Part shown: in pieces, positions 13,142-21,297 of the stretch
Layout: each line of letters begins with the position of its first letter
Numbering within the stretch: position 1 is the stretch's first letter
From: CAIKZZ01 sp035524595
GTDB lineage: Bacteria > Pseudomonadota > Gammaproteobacteria > Steroidobacterales > Steroidobacteraceae
DNA: 22,243 nucleotides
Direction: 5' to 3'
Assembly (NCBI GenBank): GCA_035524595.1
Contig: DATKOP010000082.1
Location: 1-22,243 of the forward strand
Made by a program: the position numbers and the translations under genes
The notes under the pieces: generated by a model
Databases searched by the model: none
What the model was told of the DNA's origin: nothing
Seen by the model: only the letters and a program-made list of their open reading frames with translations

Positions 13142-14551
13142 ATGCGATCGACCTACTCCGGTGCCGCGTGGCGCGCTGCTGCGCTCGCGCTGCCCGCGCT
13201 TGTCGTCACGACGTTCGCGCTCGCCGCGGCGAACGATCCCTATCCGTCGACCTACGCACCGGTCGCCTCGGCGCCGGTGCTGATCCGCGGCGCCACGGTG
13301 CTGACCGGCACCGGCACGCGCCTCGACAACGCCGACGTGCTGATCGTCGACGGCAAGATCGCTGCGGTCGGCGCGAACCTGACCGCGCCCGCCGGGGCGC
13401 GCATCGTCGAGGGGCGCGGCCGCTGGGTGACGCCCGGGCTCATCGACGTGCACTCGCACCTCGGCGTCTACCCGAGCCCGCAGGTCAGCGGCAACAGCGA
13501 CGGCAACGAGGCGACCGCGCCCGTGACGGCGAACGTCTGGGCCGAGCACTCGGTGTGGCCGGTCGACCCCGGCTTCGACACCGCGCTCGCCGGCGGCATC
13601 ACGACGCTCGAGATCCTGCCCGGATCGGCGAACCTGATCGGCGGCCGCTCGGTCGTGCTCAAGAACGTGCCGGCCGTGACCTACCAGGCGATGAAGTTCC
13701 CGGGCGCGCCGCAGGGCCTCAAGATGGCCTGTGGCGAGAACCCCAAGCGCGTCTACGGCGGCCGCAACGTCGCGCCGTCGACGCGCATGGGCAACGTCGC
13801 CGGCTACCGCGCGCAGTGGATCGAGGCGCAGGAGTACCTTCGGGACCTCGCGGCCTACGAGGCCAAGATCAAGGCGGGCGGCAAGGCGGCGGAGGATGCG
13901 AAGCCGCCGAAGCGCGACCTCAGGCTCGAGACGCTGGCCGCGGTCCTCAAGGGCGAGATCCCGGTGCAGATGCACTGCTACAGGGCCGACGAGATGGCGA
14001 TCATGCTCGACATGTCGCGCGAGTTCGGCTTCCGGATCGCGGCGTTCCACCACGCGGTCGAGGCCTACAAGATCGCGAACCTGCTCGCCGAGCACGGGGT
14101 GTGCGCGGCGATGTGGGCCGACTGGTGGGGCTTCAAAATGGAGGCCAACGACGGCATCCAGGAGAACATCGCGCTCGTCGACGCGGCACCGAACGGCTGC
14201 GCGATCGTGCACTCGGACTCGGAGGAGGGGATCCAGCGCCTGAACCAGGAGGCGGCGAAGGCGATCGCGCGCGGTCGCGCGGTCGGCCTCGACATCCCGC
14301 CCGAGCGCGCGATCCGCTGGCTGACCCAGAACCCGGCGCGCGCGCTCGGCATCGACGCACGCACCGGCACGCTCGAGCCCGGCAAGATGGCGGACGTGGT
14401 GCTCTGGAACCGCGATCCCTTCAGCGTCTACGCGCTCGCCGACGAGGTGTACATCGACGGCGCGCTGCAGTACGACCGGGCCCACCCGCCGGCCGCGCCG
14501 CGCTCGGACTTCATGCTCGGACAGCCGGCGGCGGCGGGGGTGGTGCCATGA
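13142..14551 (+). CDS. Exported amidohydrolase (imidazolonepropionase-like), metal ligands intact
   Basis: A 469-residue metal-dependent hydrolase, probably periplasmic, of the COG1228-type amidohydrolases that includes peptidases and cyclic-amide hydrolases. The signal peptide covers about residues 1-30 (ALPALVVTTFALAAA). After the small beta domain comes the first metal motif TPGLIDVHSHLG with H104 and H106, then GLKMACGENPKRVYG (192-206, a hallmark; K194 could be the bridging lysine). H278 (QMHCYRADEM), H303 or H304 (AFHHAVEAYK) and D359 (VHSDSEEG) complete the site. The C-terminus returns to the beta domain (GTLEPGKMADVVLWNRDPF). A GAGGGGGA ribosome site precedes the ATG. Its stop overlaps the start of the next gene by four bases (ATGA). 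The substrate is unknown; a nearby exported peptidase suggests peptides or amides. Confidence 0.9.
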   Translation: MRSTYSGAAWRAAALALPALVVTTFALAAANDPYPSTYAPVASAPVLIRGATVLTGTGTRLDNADVLIVDGKIAAVGANLTAPAGARIVEGRGRWVTPGLIDVHSHLGVYPSPQVSGNSDGNEATAPVTANVWAEHSVWPVDPGFDTALAGGITTLEILPGSANLIGGRSVVLKNVPAVTYQAMKFPGAPQGLKMACGENPKRVYGGRNVAPSTRMGNVAGYRAQWIEAQEYLRDLAAYEAKIKAGGKAAEDAKPPKRDLRLETLAAVLKGEIPVQMHCYRADEMAIMLDMSREFGFRIAAFHHAVEAYKIANLLAEHGVCAAMWADWWGFKMEANDGIQENIALVDAAPNGCAIVHSDSEEGIQRLNQEAAKAIARGRAVGLDIPPERAIRWLTQNPARALGIDARTGTLEPGKMADVVLWNRDPFSVYALADEVYIDGALQYDRAHPPAAPRSDFMLGQPAAAGVVP

Positions 14552-15816
14552 ACGTGCGCATCCTGGCCGCCTTCGGCGCCTTGTTCCTCGCCGCGACGTC
14601 CGCGGGCGCGGCGCCGGTGCTCCTCAAGAACGGCGTGATCCACACCGAAAGCGCGCGCGGCACGCTCGAGGGCGGCAGCGTCCTCATCAGCGGCGGGCGC
14701 ATCACCGCGATCGGCCGCGACCTCGCGGCGCCGCCGGGCGCCGAGGTCATCGACCTCAAGGGCCGCCCGGTGACGCCGGCGCTCTTTGGCGGCGTCGGGT
14801 TCCTCGGCGTCAGCGAGGTCGAGCTCGAGTCCTCGACCAACGACGGGACCCTGAAGCTCGGGCAGATGCGCCCCGAGTTCGACCTCGCGCTCGCGTTCAA
14901 CCCGGACTCGATGCCGGTCGGGGTGGCGCGCGTCGAGGGCATCGGCTTCGCGCTGCTGGCGCCGGGCGCCGAGCCCGGCCGCAAGGGCGCGCCCGGCAGC
15001 TCCGTGCTTGCCGGGCTCGCTTCGGTCGTGCGCCTCGACGGGCGCAAGCCGCGTGCGCCGGTTGCGCTTGCGGTCAGCGTCGGCGAGGACGCGGGTCCGC
15101 TCGCCGGCGAGAGCCGCGCGGCCGCCTACATGCTCCTCGCCCAGGCGCTCGAGGAGGCGCGCGGGCCGCTGCAGGCGACGACGCCCGAGCAGCGCCTGCT
15201 GACGCCGGCGGGGCGGCGGGTGCTCAAGAGCTTCACCGTTGAGCCCAAGCCCGTGCTGTTCGAGGTCGATCGCGCCGCCGACATCCGCGCCGCGGTCGAG
15301 TTCGCGGAGAAGGAGAAGCTGAAGGCGGTGATCTTCGGCGGCGCCGAGGCCTGGCGCGTCGCGCCCCTTCTCGCGCGCACGCAGGTGCCGGTCGTTCTCG
15401 ATCCGCTCGACGACCTGCCCGAGCAGTTCGACCAGATCGGCGCGACGCTCGAGAACGCGAAGCGCCTCAACGCCGCGGGCGTCACGGTCGCCTTCAGCCT
15501 GCGCCGGCCGGCGCCGCACGACATCCGCAAGCTGCGGCAGGCGGCCGGCAACGCCGTGGCGCACGGCCTGCCGTGGGACGCGGCGCTCGCGGCGCTGACC
15601 AGCGTGCCGGCCAAGGTGTTCCGCGCCGCCGGCGAGTTCGGCAGCCTCGAGGTCGGACGGCCGGCGAACCTGGTCGTGTGGAGCGGCGACCCGCTCGAGG
15701 TCACGAGCCTCGTCGACGCCGAGTGGCTCGACGGGCAGCGCCAGTCGCTGCGCACGCGCCAGACGGAGCTGCGCGACCGCTACCTCGCGAAGGTGCGCGC
15801 GGGATCGGCGCGCTGA
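14548..15816 (+). CDS. Exported amidohydrolase-family protein lacking metal ligands (probable pseudoenzyme)
   Basis: A 422-residue paralogue-like partner of the preceding protein, also with a signal peptide (residues 1-22, ATSAGAA). It has the same opening (VLLKNGVIHTESARGTLEGGSVLISGGRITAIG) and the same ending (GSLEVGRPANLVVWSGDPL). Between them every metal-ligand position appears changed. The expected HxHLG is GGVGFLG (81-87). The His of the enzyme's MHCYRADE is replaced by FGGAEAW (G264-G265). The HH segment reads LDPLDDLPEQ, and no HSD motif is found. Only three His remain. The ORF is intact and coupled to the upstream gene by an ATGA overlap, so it is not a decaying pseudogene. I infer a structural or regulatory subunit of a hetero-oligomer; an unusual metal-independent activity cannot be excluded. 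Confidence 0.83.
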   Translation: MNVRILAAFGALFLAATSAGAAPVLLKNGVIHTESARGTLEGGSVLISGGRITAIGRDLAAPPGAEVIDLKGRPVTPALFGGVGFLGVSEVELESSTNDGTLKLGQMRPEFDLALAFNPDSMPVGVARVEGIGFALLAPGAEPGRKGAPGSSVLAGLASVVRLDGRKPRAPVALAVSVGEDAGPLAGESRAAAYMLLAQALEEARGPLQATTPEQRLLTPAGRRVLKSFTVEPKPVLFEVDRAADIRAAVEFAEKEKLKAVIFGGAEAWRVAPLLARTQVPVVLDPLDDLPEQFDQIGATLENAKRLNAAGVTVAFSLRRPAPHDIRKLRQAAGNAVAHGLPWDAALAALTSVPAKVFRAAGEFGSLEVGRPANLVVWSGDPLEVTSLVDAEWLDGQRQSLRTRQTELRDRYLAKVRAGSAR

Positions 15817-15819
15817 GGA

Positions 15820-15839
15820 GGCCGGGCCTCAGCCCGGCC
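15820..15839. terminator. Hairpin between convergent amidohydrolase and peptidase genes
   Basis: ggccgggc / ctca / gcccggcc is a perfect 8-base-pair stem with a four-base loop, four bases after the amidohydrolase stop and overlapping the peptidase stop codon. Neither side has a T-run, so termination would be weak or factor-assisted in both directions. Confidence 0.4.
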
Positions 15840-17223
15840 CCGCCAGCGCCTTGATCAGCACGTACCAGTAAGTGAGCCCGCTGTAGAAGGAGGCGACCGG
15901 GATGCGCTCGTTGAGCCCGTGCGCGAACTCCTCGCTCTCCTTCGAGAACGTGCTGCCGACGCCGTAGGTCGGGATGCCGCCGTTGCGGTACACGGCGCCG
16001 TCGGTCGCATAGGCGGCCTGCGTCGGCACGATGCGCGCGCCCGGGTTCGAGCTCTCGACGGCGCCGGCCACGAGCTTCATCACGTCGGCGCGCAGCGGCG
16101 AGGCGTCCGAAGTCAGCGGATCGTAGTTCGGCTTGACCTCGACCTTGGGGCCCGCGAGTTGCTGCAGGGTCGCCTGCACCTCCCCGATCGGCGTCCCGGG
16201 CCAGACGCGGCAGTTGACGGTCGCGGTCGCCGACTGCGGCAACGCGTTCTCGGCATGCCCGCCCTGCAGCATCGTCGCGACGCAGGTGGTGCGGAGCTTG
16301 CCGACGAACTGCGGATGGCGCGCGATCTCGGCGGCGGCGGCCGCGTCGTGGGGGTTGTCGGCGAAGCGCTTCATCGCCGCCCCGAGCGGGCCGGCGTTCA
16401 CGAGGCTCGCGGCGCGAAAGTCCCCGAGCGTCCAGTCGTTCCAGCGCACCGGGAACTCGTAGCCCTGCACCGCCTTCAGGACGTCGGCGAGCTCGTAGAT
16501 CGCGTTGTCGGCGCGCGGCTGCGAGCTGTGGCCGCCGGGGTTGCGGGTCGTCACCGAGAACGTCACCGAGTACTTCTCGGCGCCCTGCACGTAGAAGAGC
16601 GACGGCTTGCCGGTGTCCTCGGCGAGCACGCCGCCGCCGCCGTCGCCGTTCAGCGCGTACTCGGCGTCGACAAGGTCGCGGTGATTCCTGACGAGGTCCG
16701 TGGCGGTCGCCTGCGCGGTCTCCTCGTCGCCGCTGAAGGCGATGATCAGGTCGCGCTTCGGCACGAAGCCCTCGGACCTCAGGCGCAGGAACGTCTCGGT
16801 CAGCAGCACGACCTCCTGCTTGACGTCGGAGGTGCCGCGGCCGAAGAAGTAGCCGTTCTCCTCGGTCAGCGTGAAGGGGTCGCGCTGCCAGTCGGCGCGC
16901 TTGGCGGTCACGACGTCCATGTGCGCGAGGAACGCGACCGGGCGGCCGCCCGAGCCGTCGCCGCGGTAGCGCACGACGAGCGAGGCGGTCTCGCCGAGCG
17001 GCAGCACGTGAACATCGGCCGCGGGGAAGCCCCCCTTGCGGAAGCGCTCGGCGAGGTACTCGGCGAGCTTCGGCACCTGGCCGCGGCCGATCGAGGTCTC
17101 GTAGCTGATCGCGGTGGCGAACAGTTCCCGCGCATCCTTGCGCACCGCCTCCGGCGTCGGGGGCGCCGCGAGGGCAGGTGCGGCGAGCGCGACGAGGGCG
17201 AGGGTCGGTACGAGTCGGGTCAT
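15829..17223 (-). CDS. Exported M20 family metallopeptidase
   Basis: A 464-residue zinc exopeptidase of the M20 (ArgE/DapE/carboxypeptidase Ss1-like) family, exported by a Sec signal (residues 1-20, cleavage ALAA/PP). The metal site is complete: H101 and catalytic-support D103 (AHMDVV), bridging D133 (GRGTSDVKQ), catalytic E167 and metal E168 (SGDEE), D194 (NGDGGG) and H435 (EFAHGLNER). The dimerisation or lid domain lies between about 210 and 330 and includes the substrate-binding GGHSSQP. GGAG lies upstream of the ATG at 17223. A TATAGT box and a 16-base palindrome lie in the leader. It is convergent with the amidohydrolase pair; the three exported hydrolases suggest peptide or amide scavenging. 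Substrate specificity is not readable. Confidence 0.93.
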   Translation of the reverse strand: MTRLVPTLALVALAAPALAAPPTPEAVRKDARELFATAISYETSIGRGQVPKLAEYLAERFRKGGFPAADVHVLPLGETASLVVRYRGDGSGGRPVAFLAHMDVVTAKRADWQRDPFTLTEENGYFFGRGTSDVKQEVVLLTETFLRLRSEGFVPKRDLIIAFSGDEETAQATATDLVRNHRDLVDAEYALNGDGGGGVLAEDTGKPSLFYVQGAEKYSVTFSVTTRNPGGHSSQPRADNAIYELADVLKAVQGYEFPVRWNDWTLGDFRAASLVNAGPLGAAMKRFADNPHDAAAAAEIARHPQFVGKLRTTCVATMLQGGHAENALPQSATATVNCRVWPGTPIGEVQATLQQLAGPKVEVKPNYDPLTSDASPLRADVMKLVAGAVESSNPGARIVPTQAAYATDGAVYRNGGIPTYGVGSTFSKESEEFAHGLNERIPVASFYSGLTYWYVLIKALAGPG

Positions 17224-17238
17224 GAGGGGCTCCGTAAC

Positions 17239-17267
17239 GCCGGCGCGCGCCGGCCGCCGGCACTATA
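17239..17267 (-). promoter_or_regulatory. Possible peptidase promoter with a 16-base palindrome in the leader
   Basis: TATAGT on the minus strand (17267-17262) is a good -10, 39 bases before the M20 start. Between it and the ATG lies the perfect palindrome GCCGGCGCGCGCCGGC (17254-17239), which could be an operator or a leader hairpin. No -35 is evident. The divergent flavoprotein gene starts at 17334. Confidence 0.35.
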
Positions 17268-17333
17268 GCCGTGTTAAAACAGCGGGTGCGAGGTGGCCGC
17301 GTACCTCGCGACCGCATCCCGAGGCCGCGCCCC

Positions 17334-18716
17334 ATGCCCGAGTTCGCCCAGCTGATCGAGAGTCTCGGCCGCACGCTCCCGCCGGGCACCGTCCTGAGCG
17401 CGGGCGACGCCGGGCCCCGCCACCACGCCGACTGGACGCGCGTGAACCCGTGCGCGCCGCGCGCCGTCTGCCGGCCGCACTCGACCGCCGAGGTCGCGAC
17501 GATCCTGAGGGCCTGCCACGCGGCCGGCCAGCCGGTCGTCGTGCAGGGCGGCCTCACCGGCCTCGCCGGCGGCGCGACGCCGCGGGAAGGCGAGCTCGCG
17601 CTCTCGCTCGAGCGCCTGAGCGGCGTCGAGGAGGTCGACCCGGACGGCGGCACGATGCGCGTGCGCGCCGGGACCCGGCTCGCGACGGTGCACGAGGCGG
17701 CCGAGCGCGAGGGACTGCAGTTCTCGCTCGACCTCGGCGCGCGCGGCTCGTGCATGATCGGCGGCAACATCGCCACCAATGCCGGCGGCAACCGCGTGAT
17801 CCGCTACGGCATGACGCGCGAGCTCGTGCTCGGGCTCGAGGCGGTGCTCGCCGACGGCACCGTCGTGTCCTCGCTCAACACGATGCTGAAGAACAACGCG
17901 GGCTACGACTTGAAGCAGCTGTTCGTCGGCACCGAGGGTACGCTCGGCGTCGTGACCCGCGCGGTGCTGCGCCTGCACCCGGCGCCGCGCGAGCGCATCA
18001 CCGCCTTCGCCGCCACCGACTCGTTCGCGGCGCTGGTCGCGCTGATGCGCGAGGCGCGCGCCGCCTTCGCCGGGCAGCTCGGCTCCTTCGAGACGATGTG
18101 GCGCAACTACTTCGACTTCGCGCTCGCCGAGCTCAAGGTCGGTGCGCGGCCGTTCGATCAGCCGCACGCGCACTACGCGCTGATCGAGATCGAGGCGCTC
18201 GAGCCCGCCGCCGACGCCGAGCGGCTCGAGGCGTTCCTCGGGCGGATGCTCGAGAGCGGCGTCGCGGCCGACGCGCTGATCGCCCGCTCGCTCGATGAGA
18301 GCGCGAAACTGTGGCGCATCCGCGAGTCGGCCGGCGAGCTGATGATGCACCTCGGCATGCCGATGGCCTACGACGTGTCGTTGCCGATCCAGAAGATGAC
18401 CGCCTACCTCGAGCAGCTCGACGCGGGCCTTCCGGCCGTGCTCGGCGACCGGCCGCTCTACACCTTCGGGCACCTCGGGGACGGCAACCTGCACCTCGTG
18501 ACGGGCCTCAGGAGCCTCGCCGAGGTCGAGCCGCTCGACCGCCTCGTCTACGGCGCGCTCGACGGCTTCGGCTCGGTGTCGGCCGAGCACGGGATCGGCG
18601 TCATCAAGCGCAAGTGGCTCAGCCGCTCGCGCGGGCCCGCGGAGCTCGCGTTGATGCGCACGCTCAAGTCCGCGCTCGACCCCCGCGACATCCTCAACCG
18701 CGGCCGCGTGCTGTGA
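17334..18716 (+). CDS. FAD-linked D-2-hydroxyacid dehydrogenase (GlcD/D-2-hydroxyglutarate dehydrogenase type)
   Basis: A 460-residue flavoprotein of the VAO/PCMH family that oxidises a D-2-hydroxyacid to the 2-oxoacid. The FAD-binding domain has VVVQGGLTGLAGGATP (68-83) and GGNIATNAGG (143-152), then a GTEGTLGVVT segment (199-208). The C-terminal substrate domain has the metal-site motifs H380 and H387 (GHLGDGNLHL) and E418-H419 (SAEHGIGVIKRK), which place it with D-2-hydroxyglutarate or D-lactate dehydrogenases rather than with simple oxidases. The ATG at 17334 is chosen over a TTG at 17271, which would add 21 basic residues without family character. No signal peptide is seen, so it is cytoplasmic. 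Its stop overlaps the GTG start of the RDD gene (GTGA), implying coupled translation. Confidence 0.9.
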   Translation: MPEFAQLIESLGRTLPPGTVLSAGDAGPRHHADWTRVNPCAPRAVCRPHSTAEVATILRACHAAGQPVVVQGGLTGLAGGATPREGELALSLERLSGVEEVDPDGGTMRVRAGTRLATVHEAAEREGLQFSLDLGARGSCMIGGNIATNAGGNRVIRYGMTRELVLGLEAVLADGTVVSSLNTMLKNNAGYDLKQLFVGTEGTLGVVTRAVLRLHPAPRERITAFAATDSFAALVALMREARAAFAGQLGSFETMWRNYFDFALAELKVGARPFDQPHAHYALIEIEALEPAADAERLEAFLGRMLESGVAADALIARSLDESAKLWRIRESAGELMMHLGMPMAYDVSLPIQKMTAYLEQLDAGLPAVLGDRPLYTFGHLGDGNLHLVTGLRSLAEVEPLDRLVYGALDGFGSVSAEHGIGVIKRKWLSRSRGPAELALMRTLKSALDPRDILNRGRVL

Positions 18717-19153
18717 GCGCGGCGCCGCCGACCTACGTCGGCTTCTGGGCCCGCGTCGGCGCGACGCTGATCGACACGCTGTGGGTGACGCTGCTCGTGA
18801 GCCCGCTGCTCGCGCTCGTCTACGGCGCCCGCTACTTCACGCTCGAGCACGCGCTCCGCGGGGGCAGCGACGCCCGCGAGCTCCTGATCTCCTACGGCCT
18901 GCCGGCGCTCGCGGTCATCGCGTTCTGGCGCGGCCGGCAGGCGACACCCGGCAAGATGCTGATCCACGCGAAGATCGTCGACGCCGAGACGCTCGGGCCG
19001 CCGACGACCGGCCGGCTCGTGATCCGCTACCTCGGATACTTCGTCTCGACGCTGCCCTTGTGCCTGGGGCTGCTGTGGGTCGCGTTCGATGCGCGCAAGC
19101 AGGGCTGGCACGACAAGCTCGCCGGCACGGTCGTGATCCGGACGCGGCGCTGA
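18713..19153 (+). CDS. RDD family membrane protein
   Basis: A 146-residue inner-membrane protein of the RDD family, function unknown (some members are transport- or stress-related). The family residues are visible: R14 and D21 (FWARVGATLIDTLW) and the later Asp in WHDKLAGT (D134). About three hydrophobic segments lie at 17-38, 58-72 and 104-125. The loop GRQATPGKMLIHAKIVDAETLGPP (74-97) is typical of the family. The start is the GTG at 18713, which overlaps the upstream stop by four bases; no in-frame ATG lies close by. The overlap suggests coupling to the flavoprotein, though no functional link is known. Confidence 0.88.
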   Translation: MSAAPPTYVGFWARVGATLIDTLWVTLLVSPLLALVYGARYFTLEHALRGGSDARELLISYGLPALAVIAFWRGRQATPGKMLIHAKIVDAETLGPPTTGRLVIRYLGYFVSTLPLCLGLLWVAFDARKQGWHDKLAGTVVIRTRR

Positions 19154-19173
19154 GCGTCGCGGGGAGGAGGCCG

Positions 19174-19812
19174 GTGAAGCTCTACACCTTCTGGCGCAGC
19201 TCCGCCGCCTATCGCGTGCGCATCGCGCTCAACGTCAAGGGGCTTCGCTACGAGAGCCTCGCGAAGCGCCTCGGCGGCAACGAGCACCGCGCCGAGTCGT
19301 ACCTCGCCCTCAACCCGCAGGGGCTCGTTCCGGCGCTCGACGACGAGGGCTTCGTCGTCGGCCAGTCGCTCGCGATCATCGAGTACCTCGAGGAGACGCA
19401 CCCCGAGCCGCCGCTCCTGCCGCGTGCGCCGCGCGCCCGCGCCGAGGTACGCGCGATGGCGCTCGGGATCGCCTGCGACATCCACCCGCTCAACAACCTC
19501 AGGGTCCTCAACTACCTCAAGGACCCGCTCGGCCACGACGCGGCGAGCGTCGAGCGCTGGTACCAGCACTGGATCCACGAGGGCTTCCGGGCGCTCGAGG
19601 CGCTCGCCGATCGCCACTCGGCCGATCGCCGCTTCCTGTACGGCAGCGCGCTGTCGCTCGCCGACGTCTGCCTCGTGCCGCAGCTCTACAACGCGCGCCG
19701 CTTCCACTGCGACCTCTCCGCCTACCCGGCGCTGACCGCGATCGGCGCCGCGCTCGAGGCCCTGCCGGCCTTCACCGCGGCCCGGCCCGAGGCGCAGCCC
19801 GATGCGGGCTGA
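19174..19812 (+). CDS. maiA: Maleylacetoacetate isomerase / zeta-class glutathione S-transferase
   Basis: Cytoplasmic enzyme that uses glutathione to isomerise maleylacetoacetate to fumarylacetoacetate in tyrosine and homogentisate breakdown; zeta GSTs also handle other substrates. The 212 residues match the family. The thioredoxin-fold N-terminus has the zeta signature FWRSSAAYRVRIAL (6-19, active Ser at 9 or 10), NPQGLVPAL (47-55) and the glutathione gamma-glutamyl site QSLAIIEYLEE (64-74). The helical domain has SLADVCLVPQLYNARRF, typical of MaiA. It starts at a GTG at 19174 behind a strong GGGGAGGAGG site. Neither fumarylacetoacetase nor homogentisate dioxygenase lies in the window, so the pathway assignment rests on family membership. 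Confidence 0.88.
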   Translation: MKLYTFWRSSAAYRVRIALNVKGLRYESLAKRLGGNEHRAESYLALNPQGLVPALDDEGFVVGQSLAIIEYLEETHPEPPLLPRAPRARAEVRAMALGIACDIHPLNNLRVLNYLKDPLGHDAASVERWYQHWIHEGFRALEALADRHSADRRFLYGSALSLADVCLVPQLYNARRFHCDLSAYPALTAIGAALEALPAFTAARPEAQPDAG

Positions 19813-19825
19813 GCGGGGCCGCGCC

Positions 19826-19855
19826 CTGTCGCCGCGACGCGGCGTCGGCGATACT
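19826..19855 (+). promoter_or_regulatory. Possible promoter of the formaldehyde dehydrogenase gene
   Basis: GATACT (19850-19855) is a fair -10, with CTGTCG (19826-19831) 18 bases upstream as a weak -35. It lies 35 bases before the ATG. Confidence 0.3.
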
Positions 19856-19890
19856 CGCGCCTCGTCCCGCACCACCGTGGAGGGAGCCCG

Positions 19891-21000
<1,110 letters not shown>

Positions 21001-21009
21001 GGTAACGCC

Positions 21010-21294
21010 ATGGCCGTGACCGCCGTCGTCCTGATCAAGGCCAAGACCCGCGAGATCGGCGCGCTCGCGAGCGCGCTCGCCGAGCTCGCCGGCGTCGTCG
21101 ACGTCTACTCGGTCGCCGGCCGCTACGACCTGGTCGCAATCGTACGCGCCGCCCGCAACGAGGAGCTGGCCGAGATCGTCAGCGACCGGATGCACGCGCT
21201 GCCGGGCATCGTGGACTCGGAGACGCTGATCTCGTTTCGCGTCTACCGCAAGTCGGACGTCGAGGCGGGCTTCGGGCTCGGCGCCGAGCAGTAG
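21010..21294 (+). CDS. Stand-alone Lrp/AsnC ligand-binding (RAM) domain protein
   Basis: A 94-residue protein consisting only of the alpha-beta ligand-binding and oligomerisation domain of Lrp/AsnC regulators, without a helix-turn-helix. The pattern fits: an opening strand AVVLIKAK, then the core VVDVYSVAGRYDLVAIV (29-45), a helix EELAEIVSDRMHAL, and GIVDSETLISFRVY with the last strand. Such stand-alone proteins form rings that bind amino acids or other small ligands; none has a settled general role. GAGG spans the upstream stop, and the ATG is nine bases after frmA, so cotranscription is likely. A function as a sensor partner to frmA is inference only. Its stop is three bases from that of convergent argH. 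Confidence 0.85.
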   Translation: MAVTAVVLIKAKTREIGALASALAELAGVVDVYSVAGRYDLVAIVRAARNEELAEIVSDRMHALPGIVDSETLISFRVYRKSDVEAGFGLGAEQ

Positions 21295-21297
21295 CGC

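Noticed and set aside
13168..14547. An open frame on the plus strand overlapping the first amidohydrolase, continuous with the second
   Set aside because: The region out of frame with the first amidohydrolase is Arg-rich shadow sequence; the true second gene starts at the ATG at 14548 with its own signal peptide. A fusion is not supported.
19832..19846. Short inverted repeat cgccgc/gcggcg before frmA, considered as a maiA terminator
   Set aside because: The loop is only three bases and there is no T-run; such repeats are common by chance at this GC content.
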